From positions 124,001 through 188,000 of the forward strand of contig JAWKVX010000007.1 of the NCBI GenBank assembly GCA_041397825.1: a DNA stretch of 64,000 bases, in the 5' to 3' direction. Shown here piece by piece: positions 35,446-44,657 of this stretch. Each line of letters begins with the position of its first letter. Positions within the stretch are counted from its first letter, which is position 1. The notes under the pieces are model-generated. The model searched no databases. It was not told the origin of the DNA and saw only the letters and a program-made list of their open reading frames with translations. A program made the translations under genes and the position numbers. This stretch comes from JANNSX01 sp041397825 (GTDB lineage: Bacteria; Pseudomonadota; Alphaproteobacteria; Rhizobiales; Hyphomicrobiaceae).

Positions 35446-36144
35446 TCAAAGCTCCGTCGACGATCCGGTCGATACCTGTCCCTTGCCGCGGACTGGTGGC
35501 ATCGTGATCTTGCTGGCGCGGCAGAGGCGCTCCTGGGCCTCGTTGCGCCCACAGCTCCGGAGCGTGCCCTCGCGGGTGAAGCAGATGCGCACCTCACGCA
35601 CGCGGTCTCGCTTGCCGCAGGCCACCGAGATCATCTCCGGCGTCAGTGCCGGATTCGCCTTGAGGAAGGCAGCCTCGATCTCGGCCGCTGAGGTCGTGAT
35701 CTCTGCCAGGGGCGCGACGAAGGCGGGCGGAACGGTGATCGAGCTGTAGAGCTTCCGCGCCATGGCGAAATAGCCATTCGGATCGAGGCCCGAGCAGGTG
35801 CCGTGCTTCTTGTACTCGTGGATGACCAGCTTAGGGCTGGGCATGATGTCCAGCATACCGTCGATCACCGGTCCCGGCACCCAGGGTTTCTTGCCGATGC
35901 GGCAGGATTCTGGATAGCCCTTCTCGTATTGCGGCCAGAGCCCATGCAGCACGAAGGCGTAGGGCCGAGCGCCGCTGCACTGCGGGCCGTCCGCCGTCGA
36001 CGTCCTGCCCTCGCAGAATGTCGGCGACCAGCTCATCACGAGCGTGTAGTAGTCGAAAACGCCCGCCTTGCCGGATTGAGCCGAGGCAGGGCCAATTCCA
36101 ATAGCTAGAACCAGGGCCGTCGCAAGGGCCGTCAACCGACGCAT
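35446..36144 (-). CDS. Secreted RNase T2-family endoribonuclease
   Basis: 232 aa with signal peptide (MRRLTALATALVLAIGIGPASA). Both catalytic boxes are present: CAS I HGLWPQYE and CAS II HEYKKHGTC, holding the active-site histidines, glutamate and lysine. Six-plus cysteines suit disulfides. It starts two bases after the dipeptidase stop, so it is co-transcribed. Likely periplasmic or extracellular RNA scavenging. Confidence 0.93.
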   Translation of the reverse strand: MRRLTALATALVLAIGIGPASAQSGKAGVFDYYTLVMSWSPTFCEGRTSTADGPQCSGARPYAFVLHGLWPQYEKGYPESCRIGKKPWVPGPVIDGMLDIMPSPKLVIHEYKKHGTCSGLDPNGYFAMARKLYSSITVPPAFVAPLAEITTSAAEIEAAFLKANPALTPEMISVACGKRDRVREVRICFTREGTLRSCGRNEAQERLCRASKITMPPVRGKGQVSTGSSTEL

Positions 36145-36146
36145 TG

Positions 36147-37550
36147 TCACCTCCGCTCCATTTCTGCGAGCTTGGCCAGGATGCGGGCCCAGGATCGGGC
36201 GCCCCGCTCGAAGCTCGTCACATTGTATTTCTCGTTGGGCGAATGAATGCGGTCGTCGTCGAGCGCGAAACCGGCGAGAAGCGTATCCATGCCCAGCAAG
36301 GACTTGAAGGCGCCAACGATCGGAATCGAGCCGCCTGATCCGATCAGTGCGGTCGGCTTGCCCCATTCGTCGGCAAGGGCCTCGGCAGCGGCATTGAGAT
36401 AGGGCGCCGTCGTATCGAAGCCGATGGCCGGAGAGCCGTGTGGATCGCGGATCTCGTACCGGCAATCCGGATGGAGATGTTCGGCCACGAACGCTTCGAA
36501 GGATCTGAGCACGTGGCCTGGGTCCATTCCCGGAACCAGACGGAATGAGAGCTTGGCGGCGGCTTCGGCCGGGATGACAGTCTTCGAGCCGGCGCCGGTG
36601 TAGCCGCCATAGATGCCGTTCACTTCCGCCGTCGGCCGCGCCCAGATCTGCTCCAGCACCGAGCGGTCCTGCTCTCCGGCCGGCGTCTTGAGACCGACAT
36701 CGCCGAGGAATTCCGCGGCATCGAAGCCAAGGGCCTTCCAGAGGGCGAGCTGCTCGGGGCGCGGCTCGATCAGGCCGTCGTAGAAGCCTTTGATCCGAAC
36801 GCGTCCATCATCGCCGTGCATGGCGCCGAGGATCCGCGTGAGCGCGCGGATCGGATTGATGGCGGCGCTTCCGTACATGCCCGAGTGCAGGTCGCGGCTC
36901 GGCCCCTTGATGACGAGTTCGCAGTGGGCGATGCCGCGGAGCATGGTTGTGATGGCAGGCGTATTCTTGTCCCACTGGCCGGTGTCGCAGACGAGCGCCA
37001 GATCGGCCCGGAGCTCCTCGGCATGGGCTTTCAGGAACGGCTCGAGGCTCTTGGAGCCGCTTTCCTCCTCGCCCTCGAGGAGAATCGTGACATCCACCGG
37101 CAGCTCGCCCGTCGCCGAGATCCACGCGCGCGCTGCCTCGATGAAGGTCATGAGCTGGCCCTTGTCGTCAGAAGCGCCGCGCCCCTGAATGATACGTCCG
37201 TTCTCCTTGCTGTCCCCGATCCGGGGCTCGAATGGCGGATGCGACCAGAGCGAGACGGGATCGACAGGCTGCACATCGTAGTGCCCGTAGAAGAGCACAT
37301 GGGGCCGCTTGCTGCCCGTGCGTCGACGGTGGCCAACGACCATCGGCCGGCCGGCCGTCGGGTGCGACGCTGCTTCGAAACCGATGGCGTTGAGTTCGGC
37401 CGCCAGCCACCCGGCGGCGCGCGCGCAGTCGTCGGAATAGGCGGGGTCGGTCGAGATGCTCGGGATCGCCAGCAATGCCAGTAGGCGGTCAAGCGCCGCT
37501 GCTCTGTCGCTGTCCAGTCGACTCAGGACCTGATCGAGTTGGAGTGCCAT
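36147..37550 (-). CDS. M20-family dipeptidase
   Basis: 467-aa metallopeptidase. Metal-site features: VLFYGHYDVQPVDP (His, Asp), GRGASDDKGQ, LLEGEEESGS (Glu base and ligand), VCDTGQW. Catalytic and dimerisation (lid) domains are both present, with RPTAEVNGIYGGYTGAGSKTVIP in the lid. Typical length for the carnosinase-like/PepV-type dipeptidase group; peptide preference unknown. Confidence 0.92.
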   Translation of the reverse strand: MALQLDQVLSRLDSDRAAALDRLLALLAIPSISTDPAYSDDCARAAGWLAAELNAIGFEAASHPTAGRPMVVGHRRRTGSKRPHVLFYGHYDVQPVDPVSLWSHPPFEPRIGDSKENGRIIQGRGASDDKGQLMTFIEAARAWISATGELPVDVTILLEGEEESGSKSLEPFLKAHAEELRADLALVCDTGQWDKNTPAITTMLRGIAHCELVIKGPSRDLHSGMYGSAAINPIRALTRILGAMHGDDGRVRIKGFYDGLIEPRPEQLALWKALGFDAAEFLGDVGLKTPAGEQDRSVLEQIWARPTAEVNGIYGGYTGAGSKTVIPAEAAAKLSFRLVPGMDPGHVLRSFEAFVAEHLHPDCRYEIRDPHGSPAIGFDTTAPYLNAAAEALADEWGKPTALIGSGGSIPIVGAFKSLLGMDTLLAGFALDDDRIHSPNEKYNVTSFERGARSWARILAKLAEMERR

Positions 37551-37612
37551 TTATGCCCCCTATTTGTTCGCATCATGTTCCAATGGCCGCCGGCGTGCAA
37601 GTACAATCTTTG

Positions 37613-37635
37613 CGCCTGTGGAGGACGCACAGGCG
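37613..37635 (-). terminator. Hairpin after the GST gene, possible terminator
   Basis: Perfect 8-bp stem CGCCTGTG/CACAGGCG with seven-base loop, seven bases after the GST stop. No T-run follows on the minus strand, so it may be only a pause or mRNA-stabilising hairpin. Confidence 0.35.
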
Positions 37636-37641
37636 GGGTGG

Positions 37642-38247
37642 TTAGGCCATGACCTTGGTGGTCTCGAAGGCCGGCACCTTGGCGGCGAAATCCTCGAGCC
37701 ACTTGACGAGGCGGGGATGCGAGCCCCGCCATTTTCCCTGGTGGCGGAGGTCGAGATAGCCGAGCGCGCAGGCCAGGCCGATCTCGCCGATGTCGGGTCG
37801 CGCACCGATCGGACCCTGCGACTCCTCGAGGTGATCGAGGCCGGTGTCGATCTTCTGTTGCTGCATGTCGATCCACTGGCTGTTCCAGGTCGCCTCCGGA
37901 CGGATGCGCTTCTCATAGACGAGCAGCAGCGCGGCCTCCATGAGGCCGTCGGCGAGCGCGGCCAGCCGCAACGCCGGCCAGCGGGCCGGGCCATCGGGGA
38001 TCAATCGGGCTCCCGCATGCAGGCTGTCCAAATACTCGCAGATGACGTGGCTGTCGTAGAGGCAGAAGCCGTCCTCGAGCACGAGTGTCGGAATCTTGCC
38101 GAGCGGGTTCTGCTTCCTGAGCGAGCCGTCGGGATCATTCGTATCCGTGGTCTCGACCTGGATGCGATTGGTCAGCCCGAGAATGGCCGCCGCGAGCTTG
38201 ACCTTCCTACCAAACGGGGAGGGCGGGGAGGAGCGCAGGATCATCAT
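37642..38247 (-). CDS. Glutathione S-transferase family protein
   Basis: 201 aa. N-terminal thioredoxin domain: MMILRSSPPSPFGRKVKLAAAILGL, with SPPSPFGRKV as the active-site region (Ser) and NPLGKIPTLV plus DSHVICEYLD as glutathione-binding motifs; C-terminal helical domain follows. Similar to the bacterial YibF-type GSTs. Substrate unknown. Confidence 0.88.
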   Translation of the reverse strand: MMILRSSPPSPFGRKVKLAAAILGLTNRIQVETTDTNDPDGSLRKQNPLGKIPTLVLEDGFCLYDSHVICEYLDSLHAGARLIPDGPARWPALRLAALADGLMEAALLLVYEKRIRPEATWNSQWIDMQQQKIDTGLDHLEESQGPIGARPDIGEIGLACALGYLDLRHQGKWRGSHPRLVKWLEDFAAKVPAFETTKVMA

Positions 38248-38292
38248 GCTCGATCGGGCCTCGAATTCTGGAAGGACAGGGCGGCGAGACGT

Positions 38293-38742
38293 CTACTCGG
38301 GAGTGACAAGGGCCTCTTTCTTGGGTGGACCCTGCCAGCAGACGTCGGCGGAGGCGGTGCAGGTGTGCTCGTCGAAGACTCCGAAGTCGAGGAAGAGCTC
38401 GCAGTTCACGGACTTGGCGCCCATCTTGTAGGTCTTGATGCTATTTGCGGCGGCCCATTTGACAACGTACGTATCGAGCAACGCCTTCGCATCCTTCGTC
38501 GGGCCGTCCTTGCCGTAGTCGTTGACCTCGAAGCCGAGGGTGACGCACGTGCCTTTCGCCGCCTTCTTTGGTTTGGCGGGCGTCGGGGCCGTGATCGTTG
38601 CCGTCGTCGCGGGGTCGCTCGTCGCGTCGGTGGAGGCGGTGGCCGCGGGCGTCGTGTCGGTCGAAGCAGTCTGGGCGGCGGCACCAGTGGTCAGAGAAAG
38701 AACAACCGCAAAGCCGGCGACAACGCAGAGATCGAGACGCAT
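38293..38742 (-). CDS. Hypothetical exported protein
   Basis: 149 aa with a signal peptide (MRLDLCVVAGFAVVLSLTTGAAAQ), an Ala/Thr/Pro-rich linker, and a small domain with four cysteines (GTCVTLGFEVNDYG, VNCELFLDFG, HTCTASADVCW). I prefer the ATG at 38742, preceded by GGGG; an in-frame ATG four codons upstream is possible. Function unknown. Confidence 0.6.
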   Translation of the reverse strand: MRLDLCVVAGFAVVLSLTTGAAAQTASTDTTPAATASTDATSDPATTATITAPTPAKPKKAAKGTCVTLGFEVNDYGKDGPTKDAKALLDTYVVKWAAANSIKTYKMGAKSVNCELFLDFGVFDEHTCTASADVCWQGPPKKEALVTPE

Positions 38743-39249
38743 GACATACCCCATCGAGGCCCGTTGAGACTGTGCCGGTATAGCGGGTCGCCTGGACGTT
38801 GCCTAGCGGACGGGAGGCGGTCAAGCGTGTCGCCCGGGCGACACTCTATCGAATTGTGAGCGGCGTCCTGCATACGCGCGATGCGGATCGCCGGGGCCTG
38901 CTGAGAACCTCGACGCCGGACCGGCGAGCAACGCGGCGACGGCGAGCGGCCTTCTTCACGGATTAAATGCGGGCGGTTGCGGTCACGACCGGTTCACGGT
39001 CCGACCCTGGAACGGCTGGACAGGGGCGCATCTTGGCATCGAGCCGCGTGGAACGATCCGGGAACGGAGTGCGTCGCCGCTCTCAACGGTGGTTCTTCCG
39101 CCAATACAATGCTTGTCAATGTCTGGTTTCATCGTCAGCCTATGATTCGGCGGGGCCATCTGCGGTTCGTCCGAAGCGACCTATCCGGTCGTCGGCGAAC
39201 GCAGGGCGGTTGGGGCGTCGTGTGCCTCGCGCAAACGGAGGACGGGAAC
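38743..39249. other. Long intergenic region, no gene seen
   Basis: About 500 bases between two oppositely oriented small genes. The plus-strand open frame through here has no plausible start of its own. Nothing that resembles an RNA gene or mobile element was recognised; it likely holds the promoters of the flanking genes. Confidence 0.45.
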
Positions 39250-39570
39250 GTGGATATCGGCTCACTCATCATTCAACTGATCTCGGGTGCCGCAGGTGGC
39301 AACATCGTCGGCGCCTTGGCGAAGAATCTCAGTCTGGGCACCGTCGGCAACTCGCTGGCTGGCATCGTCGGGGGCGGCATCGGCGGCCAGATCCTGAATG
39401 CCATTCTCGGCGGCGGCGGTGCCGGTGCCGTTGCGGATGCCGCGGCAACAGCAGCTTCCAGCGGCATGGACATCGGCTCGATCATCCAGCAGATCGCCGG
39501 CGGGGGTGTCGGTGGTGGCATTCTGATGCTGATCATCGGCCTGATCCGCTCGATGTCGGGATCGAAGTAG
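39250..39570 (+). CDS. Small glycine-rich hydrophobic protein
   Basis: 106 aa from a GTG at 39250 preceded by GGAGGACGGG. Two glycine-zipper-like segments (GNIVGALAKNLSLGTVGNSLAGIVGGGIGGQILNAILGGGGAG and IAGGGVGGGILMLIIGLI) suggest membrane association; no signal peptide. The N-terminus MDIGSLIIQLISGAAGG recurs in alphaproteobacterial hypothetical proteins. Ends at a strong terminator. Confidence 0.6.
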   Translation: MDIGSLIIQLISGAAGGNIVGALAKNLSLGTVGNSLAGIVGGGIGGQILNAILGGGGAGAVADAAATAASSGMDIGSIIQQIAGGGVGGGILMLIIGLIRSMSGSK

Positions 39571-39588
39571 CGGATTGCACATCTGTGG

Positions 39589-39626
39589 CGCGGCCCGCTG
39601 GCGACGGCGGGCCGCGTCTGCGTTTT
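39589..39626 (+). terminator. Rho-independent terminator
   Basis: Perfect 10-bp stem CGCGGCCCGC/GCGGGCCGCG with eight-base loop, then TCTGCGTTTT, 18 bases after the small glycine-rich gene. Confidence 0.75.
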
Positions 39627-39642
39627 ACGGAGGCCTGATGCT

Positions 39643-40281
39643 ATGAGCAGGTTGCGTGCCGCCATCGTGCCGGTGACGGCGTTCCAGCAGAACTGCACGA
39701 TCCTCTTCGACGACGAGACGCGACAGGCCGCCGTCGTCGATCCGGGTGGAGATCTCGAGCGCGTCGAGGCCGCCATTGCCAAACTCGAGGTCAGTGTCGC
39801 CAAGATCGTGCTGACGCATGGTCACATCGATCATGCCGGCGGCGCCGCCGGGCTTTCCCGCAAGCTTGCCATCACCGTCGAGGGACCGCATGAGGCCGAT
39901 CGGTTCCTGCTCGACGAACTACCTGAGAGCGGGGCCAAATACGGTATGTCCGGTGTCGAGGTGGTGACTCCAGATCGCTGGCTCGCCGAGGGCCAGACGC
40001 TCGAGATGGCGGGAGAGGCCTTCGAAATCTTTCACTGCCCAGGCCATTCGCCCGGCTCCATCGTCCTCTTCTGCCGGGCCGCTCGCTTCTGCCAGATGGG
40101 CGACGTCCTATTCCAAGGTTCGATTGGCCGGACTGACTTCCCCTATGGCGACCACGACGCGCTCATCCGCTCAATAAAGACCAAGCTCTTGCCGCTTGGC
40201 GATGACGTCGTCTTCATTCCTGGTCATGGTCCGGCCTCGACGCTTGGCCAAGAGCGGCACACCAACCCCTTCCTGCAGTGA
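39643..40281 (+). CDS. MBL-fold metallo-hydrolase (glyoxalase II-like)
   Basis: 212 aa. The metal-binding signature HxHxDH is complete as THGHIDH (His59, His61, Asp63, His64), followed by HCPGHSPGSIVLF and the distal GRTDFPYGDHDAL and FIPGHGPASTLGQERHTNPFL. Matches YcbL-type proteins that may act as glyoxalase II or related thioesterases; the physiological substrate is not fixed. Ribosome site GGAGG precedes ATG. Confidence 0.9.
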   Translation: MSRLRAAIVPVTAFQQNCTILFDDETRQAAVVDPGGDLERVEAAIAKLEVSVAKIVLTHGHIDHAGGAAGLSRKLAITVEGPHEADRFLLDELPESGAKYGMSGVEVVTPDRWLAEGQTLEMAGEAFEIFHCPGHSPGSIVLFCRAARFCQMGDVLFQGSIGRTDFPYGDHDALIRSIKTKLLPLGDDVVFIPGHGPASTLGQERHTNPFLQ

Positions 40282-40456
40282 TCCTGCTCCATCGGATCGC
40301 CTCAGAGCGGCCATCCTTTCGTCAGATGGTTCGCGCAGGTTGCTGCAGGCTGAGCGCACGCCGAGGGGGCCGGCGGCGCGCGTTACAAGGTTGAGATCGA
40401 AGCGGGTCGGGTGCTGTCTCTGGCGGCATCCAGGTGTCCTTTGTGGAGGCCTCCCC

Positions 40457-41413
40457 GTGTTGCGTCATGCCGCTTGCCTGCTGCTTGCTCTCGCAGTCGT
40501 CGCCTCGCCCACCCTGGCACCTGCTGCCACCGGCGATGGCTCGACCGTCGGCACGCCCGACCAGCTCGTCCGGTGGATCAACGGCTATCGCCAGAAGCCG
40601 AAGCCGAAACTTCTGCCGGCCGTCGTCAAGGCCATGCAGGATTTGGGACTGATCGGCGACCACGAGCAGGCCGGCATCTATATCGGCTTTGTCGCCGGCG
40701 TGCTTGGCGACAACCAGCTGACGGCTGAAAAGCTCATCGAGCAGATGTTCCCGCTCGGACCGGACGGGCAAGTGGTTGTCATCAAGGCCATCGCCTATTC
40801 GGGCCTGCCGGAGTGGCGCGATCTGCTCGCCATTGCCGCCGAGCAAGCGCCCGAGCGGCGCGTGCTGATCGACCGCTTCCTCGACGGCGAGCAGAAGCTT
40901 CTGTTCGAGCTACCGCTCGAGGAGGCGATGACGCTCGACATCCTCTGGGGCTACTACATCGCCACCGGCTCCTATCAGCCGGTGCAGCGCATCGTTGACG
41001 CGCTGCAATGGGCCAACGACGACGAGGAGCTCGAGAAGCTCACCATCGGCAGCATGTCGAAATGGACGCTCGCCTCCAACGCGGCGCGCGACAACGACCT
41101 GTTGAAACTGCTCTATGCCGAGCGCGATGCCCGGCCGGAGGAGGTGCAGGCGCCGCTCGGTGAGGTGATCGAGGCGGCCGAGACCTTCGAGTTCGGCAAG
41201 CTCCGGAAGGAGGCGCTGGCGGCCATCGAGGAGCTGAAGGTGAAGGGGCCGGCGAGCCGGCGCACCTACAGCTACGCGGCGATGGCTGGCCAGACGGCAC
41301 TGGCCCTCGGCTGCGTCGCCGCAACTGCGCTCGGTCAGCTCGAAGTTGGTGGTGCCTGCGTCGTCACCGGGGCGGTGTCGTCGGCGGCGTTGAAGCTGAT
41401 GGGTCTACAGTAG
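40457..41413 (+). CDS. Hypothetical exported protein
   Basis: 318 aa from a GTG at 40457 with TGGAGG seven bases upstream. Signal peptide MLRHAACLLLALAVVASPTLAPAA, then an alpha-helical protein (LVRWINGYRQKPKPKLLPAVVKAMQDLGLIGDHEQAGIYIGFVAGVL, repeated Leu/Ala-rich helices) ending in a hydrophobic glycine-rich stretch (LGCVAATALGQLEVGGACVVTGAV). No family recognised. It immediately precedes the cassette array. Confidence 0.6.
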   Translation: MLRHAACLLLALAVVASPTLAPAATGDGSTVGTPDQLVRWINGYRQKPKPKLLPAVVKAMQDLGLIGDHEQAGIYIGFVAGVLGDNQLTAEKLIEQMFPLGPDGQVVVIKAIAYSGLPEWRDLLAIAAEQAPERRVLIDRFLDGEQKLLFELPLEEAMTLDILWGYYIATGSYQPVQRIVDALQWANDDEELEKLTIGSMSKWTLASNAARDNDLLKLLYAERDARPEEVQAPLGEVIEAAETFEFGKLRKEALAAIEELKVKGPASRRTYSYAAMAGQTALALGCVAATALGQLEVGGACVVTGAVSSAALKLMGLQ

Positions 41414-41498
41414 ACGGGCTGCTATTCTGTTGGGTCGTGTGCCGATCAACGCAAGGGGTCCATTGGATGCCGCAAGCACATGACGTAGTGGCGGTTCG

Positions 41499-41801
41499 GC
41501 CCTTGGCTCGGGCATCTCGGTGACGCTCGACGGCGAGGCGCACTAAACGCTGACGCGGATGGACGGCGGCGAGGGCGAGCTCGTCGTCTGGAACGCCAAC
41601 GACATCATCGGCACCAACTATGACGACAAGCTGAAGTGCGGATACCTAAAGGCCAACGAGTATATCGACCTCGCCAGCGGCGCGGCGGTGACGGGGGACG
41701 GCGCCGGATTCGCCGCCGTGTTCGATAGCATCCACAGGTTGACTTATCCCCATGCTCGGCGGGCCTCTGTTAGCTATTTGGAACAGAGTGTCTTAGGGTA
41801 G
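41499..41801 (+). pseudogene. 3' remnant of a fourth RTX-protease gene
   Basis: The sequence matches the C-terminal 100 or so codons of the protease gene at 44650-46326: SVTLD(S/G)EA.. through NDIIGTNYDDKLK and the tail YLEQSVLG. The 5' part is missing, and the frame is broken by TAA at 41544 where the other copies have TAC (Tyr). So an ancestral cassette stood here and was largely deleted. Confidence 0.8.
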
Positions 41802-41911
41802 GGAAACAAGGCATACCGATCGTGCGCGTTGTGTGAGGGGAGCGCGGTGGCCGAGGAGGGGGAGGACAAGGGCGGCGCTGCGCCCCCGGCCGGACGCAGG
41901 TTCGGGCGGCG
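41499..41911 (+). repeat. Direct repeat, copy 1
   Basis: About 413 bases nearly identical to 46021-46436, covering the 3' end of a protease gene, the intergenic leader and the first 20 or so codons of the following membrane-protein gene. Differences are scattered substitutions plus one 3-base length change. Confidence 0.85.
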
Positions 41912-42659
41912 TGAGCGTTGGCCCGTTCAACGCAAGCGATTCGTAGTAAGATCAAAGGTCGGTAGCCCGAGATTGCGGATTGCGGCAACGGGTGCGGTCT
42001 GGCTCTTGGCGCTCTTCGCTTGGGTCGGCGTCAGCGTGTGGCATGGGATCCTCGTTCGTCGTGACGCTGATCTGGAACTCGGTGTGGGGCGCTACGAATG
42101 TGTGCCAGACTGTCCCGGATATGATCTCCATCCGCTGTTCGTATGGCGGTCGATCCTGTTCTTAGGCTTTCTCGCGTCAGTGATCGCGCCGGGACTGCTC
42201 GGTGGGTTTGGTGCGCGCCGTGGGTTTGCCTTCGTCAGCATCACAGCCTGGTTCGGCATCGTCGCCATAGTGCCGATGCAGTACTATCTTGAGTATGACA
42301 ACGGCAAGGGCCTTGAGCCGATGAAGGTGCAGGTGCCTGAGGATATTGCGAGGTTCCGGCATCCCTGGTGCAAGAGTTGGGTCAAGGATGGAGAGATGTG
42401 CCGGCAAGCGTCGGGCAACGAGGTTGTGTGCGACGACATGCCTAAGCCGAACGCCATCAAGACATTCGGTTGCTCGGACTGGGACGCACCCAACTGGTGC
42501 ATCTGGTGGACGGATTCGAAGAATTGGTTGCATCGCCGCTGGCCGTTCGATTCGCTCGAGGTCATCATCGAGCCTTATTATTATCGCGAGGGGCTAATGC
42601 CGACGCCGGATCCGGCTGCTCCCAATCGAATCTACTGTTTGCGGACGATATTCGGGTGA
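41847..42659 (+). CDS. Cassette membrane protein 1 (three TM, Cys-rich tail)
   Basis: 270 aa from GTG 41847 with GAGGGGAG upstream; the same GTG and leader occur in copy 3. Cytoplasmic Arg-rich N-terminus, TM1 (ATGAVWLLALFAWVGVSV), TM2 (SILFLGFLASVIAPGLLGGF), TM3 (FAFVSITAWFGIVAIVPM), then an outside tail of about 100 residues beginning FRHPWCKSW with six cysteines and ending NRIYCLRTIF. It has no recognised family apart from its two paralogues here (43911 and 46372). It precedes protease 1 by 11 bases. A role as partner, anchor or inhibitor of the protease is inferred only from pairing. Confidence 0.75.
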   Translation: MAEEGEDKGGAAPPAGRRFGRRERWPVQRKRFVVRSKVGSPRLRIAATGAVWLLALFAWVGVSVWHGILVRRDADLELGVGRYECVPDCPGYDLHPLFVWRSILFLGFLASVIAPGLLGGFGARRGFAFVSITAWFGIVAIVPMQYYLEYDNGKGLEPMKVQVPEDIARFRHPWCKSWVKDGEMCRQASGNEVVCDDMPKPNAIKTFGCSDWDAPNWCIWWTDSKNWLHRRWPFDSLEVIIEPYYYREGLMPTPDPAAPNRIYCLRTIFG

Positions 42660-42670
42660 AGGAGTAGGAC

Positions 42671-43921
42671 ATGGGTGTGCTGCAGCCAGCCGATCCGCAG
42701 AGTGAGTCGAACGTCGGGGTTGTTAGACTGCTGTCGCGGTTCCTCGCGGCGAACGGTCTGACGAACCCGGGCCTGGGTACGGGAACTCTCATCGCACCCG
42801 GCTTCGTCCTCTCGGCAAGTCACAATTTCTGGGTTGATGACGTTACTGCGAGTGTTTTCGCCAACGCCGGCAATCCGCTCGTCGATCGTGTCGTCGACGA
42901 ACTCGTCATCCAACTTGGCTACGCCTACGGAGTGACAACCGATGAGCGGACAGTCGCGGCACCCGAGGTGACTCACCTGCGAGGCTACAATCTGGAGGTG
43001 ACGACGGCCAACGATATAGCTCTGGTCCGATTGCCCGAGGCGATGTCTGTCGACATAGGCAAGCTACCTGGGCTCGTTGCCTTCGCGGACTCCAATCTCC
43101 TGACGTTGCTCGCCGTAAGAGTCGTCGGCTACCCCGATGCTCCGGGCGATGTTGCAGGACAACCGGATGGTGAGCGGCTGTTTCAGGCAACAGACAGTGT
43201 TCGTGGAACGACGGATGGAGGTGTTTTTCAGTACGAGGTGCAGTCTTTCGGCGGTTTGAGCGGTGGCCCCGTGTTCGTATCGATGCCCGGTGTTGATGGC
43301 GAGCTTCTAGCCGGCGTCCATACCTTCCTAAATCCGCAAAACGGGGTCACAGGCGGAAGCGACCTTCGGCTCGATGAGCTACTTCAGATCTTGACGACGT
43401 TGGAGATCGGCACTTCCGGAGCAAATGCCTCGGACTATCGGTTCAGCTATCTCTTCGGCTCGGAGCCGTTCTTCGGCTTTGGCGGTGGCGACACCATCGC
43501 CGGCTCCTACCGGCGCGATGTGATCCGGGGGCTTGGCGGCGACGACCGGCTCGAAAGTCAGGGGTTGCACGATCTCATCGAGGGCGGGGCCGGCGACGAC
43601 ATCCTGATCGGCGACGGGGCCTTTGTCGGTCAGTCGGCGGACGACGCGGGGAACGCGAATTACGACCAGTTCGGCAACGACTTTCTCGACGGTGGGCAGA
43701 ACGTGCTGCTCCCCGAGAACGACATCGTCCTCGCCGGTGTCGATCACACCGGAGCGACCCTGATCGAGATCGGCAACTGGGCGGCGCACCAGGGCGTGTT
43801 TGATGCGGCGTGGTTCCCGGGTGTTGCGCTCAGCGACGACGTGGTCGCGATTTTGGGCGCAAGACAGCGGCGGCAGGCATGGCGTGCGCCGTCCCTCCAA
43901 GGAGGCGCAAGTGTCGCCTAG
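42671..43921 (+). CDS. Cassette protease 1: trypsin-like domain with short RTX segment
   Basis: 416 aa, ribosome site AAGGAG before ATG. S1-type protease core with intact triad: His51 (LSASHNF), Asp115 (ANDIALVRL), Ser197 (GGLSGGPVFV). No signal peptide, as expected for RTX exports. After about residue 260 comes an RTX-like stretch (GLGGDDRLE, GGAGDDILIGDG, GNDFLDGGQN) and part of a conserved middle domain, which then ends abruptly (ILGARQRRQAWRAP) compared with copies 2 and 3. It is therefore a shortened copy; its last codons overlap the start of the next membrane gene by 11 bases. Confidence 0.8.
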   Translation: MGVLQPADPQSESNVGVVRLLSRFLAANGLTNPGLGTGTLIAPGFVLSASHNFWVDDVTASVFANAGNPLVDRVVDELVIQLGYAYGVTTDERTVAAPEVTHLRGYNLEVTTANDIALVRLPEAMSVDIGKLPGLVAFADSNLLTLLAVRVVGYPDAPGDVAGQPDGERLFQATDSVRGTTDGGVFQYEVQSFGGLSGGPVFVSMPGVDGELLAGVHTFLNPQNGVTGGSDLRLDELLQILTTLEIGTSGANASDYRFSYLFGSEPFFGFGGGDTIAGSYRRDVIRGLGGDDRLESQGLHDLIEGGAGDDILIGDGAFVGQSADDAGNANYDQFGNDFLDGGQNVLLPENDIVLAGVDHTGATLIEIGNWAAHQGVFDAAWFPGVALSDDVVAILGARQRRQAWRAPSLQGGASVA

Positions 43922-44657
43922 TTTCGGACGACAACATGGCAAGACGCCGCCATCCGAGCTGGATGTCCCAGGGCGAAGCATATGGTCATCGGGCTCGCGC
44001 TGGCTCTTTGGGACACCGTTTGGTGCTTGGTGTGTTGCTGCGGCGGTATGGTTGTTTGCGCTCGCTTTCGCGCCTCCCCCGAGCTACGGCCTCCATCCGA
44101 CCAGCCGCCCTGCCGATCTCATCTGGTTCTGGCTCAATGTCGCCGGGCTCCTGCTGGGACTTTCGCTCGCGAGCGGCATTCTCGGCCGGTTGATCGCGCA
44201 ACGGGCTGGGGCGTGGATCGTCGGCGCGGGCATTCCAGCATTGACCCTGGGTGCCTTCGTGCTGAGCTATGTCATCGACTTTCATCTGTTGGGCGAGGGG
44301 CGGCCCATCAAGCCGCCAACAGGAATCCCGGCGAGCGCGTTCTCGCATCCCTGGTGCAAGGCCTGGACGACGGGTGACGAGGAGTGCGTGCGCGATAGGT
44401 CGGAAACGAAATGCAAGGTGGGTCGCGCGAAGCAGGGGGCGGTGATCTGCACTGAACTCGAGGCGCCCTACTGGTGTCTCGTATGGGGCAATGGCTGTCG
44501 CTTAGAAAGCCAGGTGGGGCACGTTGTGAACCTAACCCGCGAAATCGATGGCGTGCCAGTTGACCCATGTATGCCGGGCCTGGTCACTCGGGAAGAGATC
44601 GGGTGCCTGCAGGCCGTGTTCAGCACCAGGTTCGAGGAGAGATGGGATCATGACTGA
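43911..44657 (+). CDS. Cassette membrane protein 2 (three TM, Cys-rich tail)
   Basis: 248 aa from GTG 43911, five bases after a perfect AAGGAGG, inside the end of protease 1. TM1 (WCVAAAVWLFALAFAP), TM2 (LIWFWLNVAGLLLGLSLASGI), TM3 (WIVGAGIPALTLGAFVLSYVI), tail FSHPWCKAW with eight cysteines including APYWCLVWGNGC, and a terminal GCLQAVF that aligns with copies 1 and 3. Its stop overlaps the start of protease 2 by eight bases. An alternative upstream ATG at 43800 is rejected because it would lie wholly inside protease 1. Confidence 0.75.
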   Translation: MSPSFGRQHGKTPPSELDVPGRSIWSSGSRWLFGTPFGAWCVAAAVWLFALAFAPPPSYGLHPTSRPADLIWFWLNVAGLLLGLSLASGILGRLIAQRAGAWIVGAGIPALTLGAFVLSYVIDFHLLGEGRPIKPPTGIPASAFSHPWCKAWTTGDEECVRDRSETKCKVGRAKQGAVICTELEAPYWCLVWGNGCRLESQVGHVVNLTREIDGVPVDPCMPGLVTREEIGCLQAVFSTRFEERWDHD